Shown here piece by piece: positions 54,485 to 59,779 of a DNA stretch of 59,779 bases. The notes below the pieces were generated by a model. It searched no databases and was not told the DNA's origin. It worked only from the letters and a program-made list of their open reading frames with translations. How positions within the stretch are numbered: position 1 is the stretch's first letter; each line of letters starts with the position of its first letter. Position numbers and translations under genes: made by a program. Origin of the DNA: Cymbomonas tetramitiformis (lineage: Eukaryota > Chlorophyta > Pyramimonadophyceae > Pyramimonadales > Pyramimonadaceae); NCBI GenBank assembly GCA_001247695.2, contig LGRX02033414.1:1-59779 (forward strand), given 5' to 3'.

Positions 54485-55470
54485 GTTTATCCCCCCTCGA
54501 GATTGTGTCATTCATGTATCGTTGGTCGCTGGACTTGGCATGGCCTTCGAGGAGACAGACCAAGGCGGGCAACAACAGGGTGCTCATCATGACCGAGCAC
54601 TACACCAGATTCATAGTCTGTGTGCCCATTCCCGACAAGGAGGCGAGGACCATCGCAGCGGCATTTCGCAGTCATGTCCTGGCTGTGTTCGGTGCGCCAG
54701 CAGAGTGCTTGGTGGATGGAGGCAAAGAGTTCGAGGGCGAGTTCAAGCAGCTATGCAGAGACTGTCTGATAGACAGACGAGTCACCTCGCCAGACTCACC
54801 AGAAGGCAACGGGCTCACTGAGCGGGTGGTGCGTACGATGAAGTTTTGCTTCAAGAAGATCGCCTTGGAGAAGGGCCTCGACTATGAGTGGGACGAACAG
54901 CTCTGGCCACTCGTGCTAAGCTACAATGCAGCACGCCAAGAGTCCACAGGAGTAGCGCCGTTCACTTTGCTATTTGCCCAAGAAGCAGTGGTGCCGCCAG
55001 ATCTGAAGCAAGCGCCCAGCATGGACTTCAGTCCAGAGGTCAAGGATGACAAGGACGCTCGGGTCAAGGACCTCCTCCTGAGAGCAGAGGTAGTGAAGCG
55101 ACTAATGGTCCACGCTGGTTGCAGCCTGGAGGTTGCACAGCATCGTGTTACTCTACATTACGAAGGAAGAAGGGGTGGGGGCATTGAGCCTAAGCCACAC
55201 CAGTTTAAGGTGGGTGATTTTGTCTACATCAGACAGAAGCCTCGCAGCGGCATGGAAGTCGCGACCAAGTCTGCCATTCTGAAGCTGGTCAAGATACAGC
55301 GAGATGGTGTTGTGGTGCTTGAGGACGCCACCAAGTTAAGAGAGAAGAGCACCGTGCAGAGCATCGCGCCATGTCACCTGCAGGTGAAGGACCAGTATGA
55401 CTGCAGTGCAGCCATTCCCAGCAAGCACCTTGCATGTGAAGTGTGCAGGAAGACTGATGGGGAAGCATAA
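54485..55470 (+). CDS. pol: Integrase catalytic core and C-terminal domain, start of PHD finger
   Basis: The frame is open before the first Met and reads LSPLEIVSFMYRWSLDLAWP. The DDE triad is visible: Asp in SLDLAWP, Asp in LVDGGKEFEGEF 61 residues on, and Glu in PEGNGLTERVVRTMK 35 residues after that. TGVAPFTLLFAQEAVVP is the usual segment after the core. A GPY/F-like module (FKVGDFVYIRQKP) follows. The frame ends in CEVCRKTDGEA and TAA (55468-55470), the first Cys pair of a PHD finger, whose remainder is in the same frame just after the stop. Confidence 0.9.
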
Positions 55471-55974
55471 ATATTGTTGTGCGACGCATGCAACAGGGGG
55501 TACCACTTGTGGTGTCTTACCCCAGCACTGGATGAAGTACCAGAAGGCGAGTGGCTATGTCCTAGGTGCTTAGGCACGGGGATGCAAGCTGCTAACGCTG
55601 AGGTGCAGACCCAGGAAGGCAAGAGCTCTTGTGTCCTGGAGGACATATTGGGGATGAAGGAGCAGCAATTGAATGAGAAGCTGTCCTCGGACATGCGCCT
55701 GCTGCCAGCAGACGTGGGTCCCCGTCGTGTGGTGAAGGGAGACAAATTTCAGCCATGGCATGCCATCTCATCAAGGGAGATGCTATTAGAGGAGAAGGAC
55801 ATGTTCCTTTGCGTGCCAGATCAGATTGATTGGGGCAGGCAGGACAAGCTCTCTGAGGCCGTGCAGATCTTCATGCCAGGGCACTGGAACGAAGGGCATC
55901 GCACGGTGTTGAGCAAGAAGTACCGAGAACAGAAGGCAGCTGAGGGATGCACCTCGTGTGCCTGCTTTGTCTGA
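55471..55974 (+). CDS. pol: PHD finger and linker, after an in-frame stop
   Basis: Same frame as the integrase ORF, separated from it by a single [18 protein letters not shown] and [11 protein letters not shown] complete a C4HC3 PHD finger begun by CEVC. The wording is that of histone-H3-binding PHD fingers such as those in KDM5 or UHRF1. In the integrase tail it occupies the place held by a chromodomain in chromoviruses and may guide insertion to a chromatin state. About 130 further residues are unassigned. The frame ends at 55974 and coding continues one base over. Confidence 0.75.
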   Translation: MLLCDACNRGYHLWCLTPALDEVPEGEWLCPRCLGTGMQAANAEVQTQEGKSSCVLEDILGMKEQQLNEKLSSDMRLLPADVGPRRVVKGDKFQPWHAISSREMLLEEKDMFLCVPDQIDWGRQDKLSEAVQIFMPGHWNEGHRTVLSKKYREQKAAEGCTSCACFV

Positions 55975-56662
55975 AGAAGAAGTTGAAAAACGAGGAGAAT
56001 TGAGGCATATGACCAAGGCTCAGGTGCGAGAAGCTAGTGCGCTGCAATGGGGGCTTGAGCTGGTCATCACAGTGCCCTCCGAGGTGAGGCGCTTGGCGAC
56101 AGAGGTGGACTGGAAGTCCATCGATGGCGTGTGGGACCCATGGGCAGGCACTGGGGTCATCAGTGAGGTGATGGTGGAGCAGTGGCCGCAGTTGAGGTTT
56201 ATGAATAATGACTGGAATTCTCAGCTGGGTTGGTCAGAGGCGCATGACGCACTCCAGCCAGGTAACTATCGCGCATGGAAGGAGAAGTATGGTGTTTGTG
56301 ATGCCGTGGTGACGTCGCCCTGGTTCGCAGCGCTGGACATCGCGTTCCCTTTGGCAGTTATGGTCAGTCGTGTGGTGGCATGTGTCCATATTCCTTCTTA
56401 CTATTTGACAGACATGACCGAAAGCAGAGCTGCGTACTTCAGACGATTGAGTCAGTCTGGACGCTTGCATGTAATTGGGCATCTGGAACATGGACCTATT
56501 GGCCGCAGATGCATGTGGGTTTTGGTATTCAAGAATCCTCTGGTCAGAGCCAGGATGTTACAAGGTGGAGAAGGTGAAGGCATTTGCATGTTCACTTTCA
56601 GTTTGGACAAGTTTATGGCAGATGGTGATACGACCCAGTACGCTGAACAAGCCCATATTTGA
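55958..56662 (+). CDS. Second SAM-dependent methyltransferase-like domain (amino-MTase type)
   Basis: 234 codons from a GTG in overlap; the reading frame joins the PHD ORF through a 1-nt shift. Motif I is DPWAGTG (about residues 68-74), close to the DPFxGxG of DNA amino-methyltransferases. About 55 residues later comes [10 protein letters not shown], in the place of motif IV ([DNS]PP[YFW]), but with Trp for the second Pro. A strand-rich stretch follows ([21 protein letters not shown]). The order I then IV fits several N6-adenine or N4-cytosine MTase classes. The altered motif IV leaves activity uncertain; an RNA or protein MTase, or an inactive relative, is possible. Confidence 0.6.
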   Translation: MPALSEEEVEKRGELRHMTKAQVREASALQWGLELVITVPSEVRRLATEVDWKSIDGVWDPWAGTGVISEVMVEQWPQLRFMNNDWNSQLGWSEAHDALQPGNYRAWKEKYGVCDAVVTSPWFAALDIAFPLAVMVSRVVACVHIPSYYLTDMTESRAAYFRRLSQSGRLHVIGHLEHGPIGRRCMWVLVFKNPLVRARMLQGGEGEGICMFTFSLDKFMADGDTTQYAEQAHI

Positions 56663-56699
56663 GTCTGTGCTACTGCACGCAGCAGCTACAGATGGGGGA

Positions 56700-57197
56700 T
56701 GTTGGAAATCTGGGCTTGCATGAAAGAGCTTAGTGTTCGATCTCAGTATATCAGAATTTAAAAAAATTTGTAGCTCTACGATCTTGTACTATGTTGAGAT
56801 TGCTCGGACAGTTACCGACACCAGTGAATGTTAATGACGAACTTATGATTATCCGCGAGTGTTAAGATTGCTCGAACCCGACAGTATTTGTACCATCATG
56901 TGCACGCGTTTGCGACAGCTGTAACAAACGCCGGCTTCTCATGGTACCGCGCCGGGTTTGTCCAGCTGGTGACACGCGTGACAGAGGTGACAGTATGACA
57001 GGCTTCGCGAATATGACTGCCCGAGAGGTGCAGACCTGCCAGAGAAGATATGGTCATTATCGGGTGACCAAGAAATGATAAGATGAAGATGACAGTGTCT
57101 ACTCTGCCACTGACGTGTCAGTCAAAATGTGGTGAACGGTAACATTGTTAGCGCTGGCATGGAATAATGACTTTCCATTGGCCAGATGAAGATTTAG
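56700..57197 (+). repeat. 3' LTR of the Ty3 element (right end possibly lost)
   Basis: 56920-57197 is the direct copy of 40383-40660. The LTR probably begins earlier at 56700, where TGTTGGAAATC follows a purine run (AGATGGGGGA), the usual polypurine-tract signature. If so, the 5' copy lacks the first 220 bp. Confidence 0.6.
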
Positions 57198-57642
57198 CAA
57201 GCATGATGTCTTCCCCAGTTCCTTATGGGGAAACCTGGTGCCGTGCGGAAGCGTTGCCGAGTGACGACTTGTTCGTCGTTGTGGAGGGTACCGTCGGTAC
57301 CCTAAGATGCATTAGGTCATGTACAAGTTATATATAAGGTGGGGTGTGGATTGAGACCGGATTGGTTGTTCGAATGCGCGTGGGCGCTCTGAGCTTCCCT
57401 GCGGGGCGGAGAGGTGTGAAATGCGGATGTGGCTAACTCGGGTGGGTGCGGTGGAAGGGGCTGGAAACAGTCATCGAAGGTGTATTGATCAGCGTGGTGG
57501 TGACATAAATTAATCACTTTTTAGCAAGGAATCCAAATATCAACTTAATTTGCCCCCCCGACGAAGCCTTGAGGTCGTAAGGGGAGCGGGGGCGAAGGGG
57601 GGGGCGAAGGCAGGGTGAGGTAGTGAAATTCATGGAAATCAT
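57198..57642. other. Spacer, nothing recognised
   Basis: Contains a short hairpin (GAGGGTACCGTCGGTACCCT near 57284) and a TATATATAAG word near 57330. No gene recognised. Confidence 0.5.
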
Positions 57643-59779
57643 GCTTGTTATCAAGGCCATACCTAAATTCCGCAATTTTGGTAGCGCGCTAGGACAAGTG
57701 AGGGGGGATTGTACTAGAAGTATTTTTCAACGTAGAATATAAATTTGGGGTCCTATACACGATTCAGGATAGATAAGGGGGCGAAATCGCACTTTCAAAA
57801 TTGGTGAAGATCTTCCACGATTCTTGTGGTAGGCTGAGGTGGAGTGGCGTGGGGCGGCTGGCTTAAGGGTGAGTGGGAATGGTGAGATGGGGTCGTGGGT
57901 GGTAAAATACATCCATCGGGATGTGTTTGACTTTGTACTAACGCCATGGGTCGGTTGGCATCGAACTTCGCCCGAGATGGTGGGGTGCACTCAGGGGGTG
58001 GCCACAGGGGGTGTCCGATTTAAGGCTGGGGGCTGAGTGTGAGGGTGGCGTGGGGCGGCTGGCTTAAGGGTGAGTGGGAATGGTGAGATGGGGTCGTGGG
58101 TGGTAAAATACATCCATCAGGATGTGTTTGACTTTGTACTAACGCCATGGGTCGGTTGGCATCGAACTTCGCCCGAGATGGTGGGGTGCACTCAGGGGGT
58201 GGCCACAGGGGGTGTCCGATTTAAGGCTGGGGGCTGAGTGTGAGGGTGGCGTGGGGCGGCTGGCTTAAGGGTGAGTGGGAATGGTGAGATGGGGTCGTGG
58301 GTGGTAAAATACATCCATCGGGATGTGTTTGACTTTGTACTAACGCCATGGGTCGGTTGGCATCGAACTTCGCCCGAGATGGTGGGGTGCACTCAGGGGG
58401 TGGCCACAGGGGGTGTCCGATTTAAGGCTGGGGGCTGAGTGTGAGGGTGGCGTGGGGCGGCTGGCTTAGCTTAAGGGTGAGTGGGAATGGTGAGATGGGG
58501 TCGTGGGTGGTAAAATACATCCATCGGGATGTGTTTGACTTTGTACTAACGCCATGGGTCGGTTGGCATCGAACTTCGCCCGAGATGGTGGGGTGCACTC
58601 AGGGGGTGGCCACAGGGGGTGTCCGATTTAAGGCTGGGGGCTGAGTGTGAGGGTGGCGTGGGGCGGCTGGCTTAAGGGTGAGTGGGAATGGTGAGATGGG
58701 GTCGTGGGTGGTAAAATACATCCATCGGGATGTGTTTGACTTTGTACTAACGCCATGGGTCGGTTGGCATCGAACTTCGCCCGAGATGGTGGGGTGCACT
58801 CAGGGGGTGGCCACAGGGTTGGATTTCGGGCAAGACAATTTGACCATAATGTTAAGGTTTTTCGCAGCAGGCGTAAGGTATCGATGGTATGGGGGGCTTA
58901 CCGATACGCCACGAAGTACTTAAATGATGGTGTGTAGTATTGGGCGAACCCTGAATGTGGTGGCGTCCCTCTGTTAGTCGGATATGCTGCCCAAATTGCA
59001 GTGGAGTCCGAGGGGGGGTCGCCCAGGGTATCAAGGCCATACCTAAATTCCGTAATTTTGGTAGCGCGCTAGGACACGTGAGGGGGGATTGTACTGGAAG
59101 TATTTTTCAACGTAGAACATAAATTTGGGGTCCTTTACACAATTCAGGATAGATAAGGGGGCGAAATCGCACTTTCAAAATTGGTGAAGATCTTCCACGA
59201 TTCTTGTGGTTGGCTGAGGTGGGGTGGCGTGGGGCGGCTGGCTTAAGGGTGAGTGGGAATGGTGAGATGGGGTCGTGGGTGGTAAAATACATCCATCGGG
59301 ATGTGTTTGACTTTGTACTAACGCCATGGGTCAGTTGGCATCGAACTTCGCCCGAGATGGTGGGGTGCACTCAGGGGGTGGCCACAGGGGGTGTCCGATT
59401 TAAGGCTGGGGGCTGAGTGTGAGGGTGGCGTGGGGCGGCTGGCTTAGGGGTTAAGGGTGAGTGGGAATGGTGAGATGGGGTCGTGGGTGGTAAAATACAT
59501 CCATCGGGATGTGTTTGACTTTGTACTAACGCCATGGGTCGGTTGGCATCGAGCTTCGCCCGAGATGGTGGGGTGCACTTAGGGGGTGGCCACAGGGCTG
59601 GATTCCGGGCAAGACAATTTGACCATAATGTTAAGGTTTTTCGCAGCGGGCGTAATGTAACGATGGTATGGGGGGCTTACATACGCCACGAAGAACTCAA
59701 ATGGTGGATTGTAGTGTTGGGCGAACCCTGAATGTTGCGGCGTCCCTCTGCCAGTCAGATATGCTGCCCAAATTGCAGT
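57643..59779 (+). repeat. Higher-order satellite, 201-bp monomers in a 1380-bp unit
   Basis: AAGGGTGAGTGGGAATGGTG starts at about 57865, 58066, 58267, 58473 and 58674: four spacings of 201, 201, 206 and 201 bp. A non-monomer segment begins at 58820 (GGATTTCGGGCAAGAC). The word ATCAAGGCCATACCTAAATT recurs at 57650 and 59030, giving a 1380-bp larger period. The second large unit has only two monomers (about 59245 and 59455) before the same GGATTCCGGGCAAGAC segment. The array leaves the window at the right edge. The repeated open frame (KYIHRDVFDFVLTPWVGWH) is a product of the repeat. Confidence 0.93.

Larger units (their letters stand above)
40383..57197 (+). mobile_element. Large Ty3/gypsy-type retroelement encoding two methyltransferase-like domains and a PHD finger
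   Basis: Two 278-bp near-identical direct repeats (40383-40660 and 56920-57197) bound about 16.3 kb. Coding order: Gag, aspartic protease, inserted region, RT, RNase H, DNMT3-like methyltransferase, integrase (zinc-binding then DDE core), PHD finger, second methyltransferase. RT then RNase H then integrase is the Ty3 order. The frame is broken at about 44190-44340, 46347, 51321, 53118, 54450, 55468 and 55960, mostly by single-base shifts, with domains continuing at once in the next frame. This means decay or assembly indels. The repeats probably represent partial LTRs. No target duplication was found. Confidence 0.85.

Noticed and set aside
57839..59416. A repeated 45-residue peptide (WVVKYIHRDVFDFVL...) as a tandem-repeat protein
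   Set aside because: Satellite monomers of 201 bp are divisible by three, so open frames recur on both strands automatically; no start-to-stop gene spans the array.

Overview
The window reads as a stretch of intergenic, repeat-filled nuclear DNA from a eukaryote, most plausibly an alga or other protist with a large transposon-rich genome. The grounds are candidate GT-AG introns, LTR retrotransposons with 5-bp target-site duplications, hAT-type MITEs with 8-bp duplications, long satellites, no operon-like gene packing, and no recognisable housekeeping gene. The species cannot be named from sequence alone. AT-rich repeat DNA alternates with GC-rich retroelement genes.

Layout. 1-3516: a foldback element with satellite tips and a tRNA-like gene in each arm. 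3845-19013: a giant inverted repeat with arms of about 5 kb. A solo LTR sits in its centre (9743-10344) and a small Gag-only LTR element (element 1, 11761-15126, TSD GGAAG) sits in its right arm. 19014-23906: AT-rich DNA with a 3' LTR, an hAT-like MITE, 75-bp tandem repeats and a short foldback. 23907-27483: element 2, a Gag-only LTR element on the minus strand (TSD TAATG). 27484-28373: the 3' remnant of a related element 5. 28374-36302: a Crypton/tyrosine-recombinase-like gene fragment split by element 4 (28440-35457, TSD AAAAC). The 3' LTR of element 4 is in turn split by a TIR DNA transposon (31013-35431), which carries a multi-exon gene and a 195-bp satellite. 36303-39591: element 3, a close relative of element 2 that lacks its outer LTR and holds an hAT-like MITE.

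40383-57197: a very large Ty3/gypsy-type retroelement and the most interesting object here. In order it carries partial LTRs, a leader with about ten spaced copies of one motif, a gag with a candidate intron, an aspartic protease, an unexplained insert with membrane-protein ORF, reverse transcriptase and RNase H, a DNMT3-like C5-cytosine methyltransferase, a DDE integrase, a PHD finger, and a second SAM-dependent methyltransferase that looks like an amino-MTase. Its coding frame is broken several times by single-base shifts or stops, so this copy is decayed or contains assembly errors.

57643-59779: a higher-order satellite (201-bp monomers inside a 1380-bp unit) that runs off the right edge.

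As a system, the large element combines a chromatin reader (PHD) with two possible DNA-modifying enzymes in one retrotransposon polyprotein. The Gag-only elements form a second group: five copies share a capsid-like ORF, zinc knuckle (in four), C-terminal hydrophobic segment (in three) and a GGTGGTG tract before the 3' LTR. They have no polymerase and must rely on one supplied in trans.
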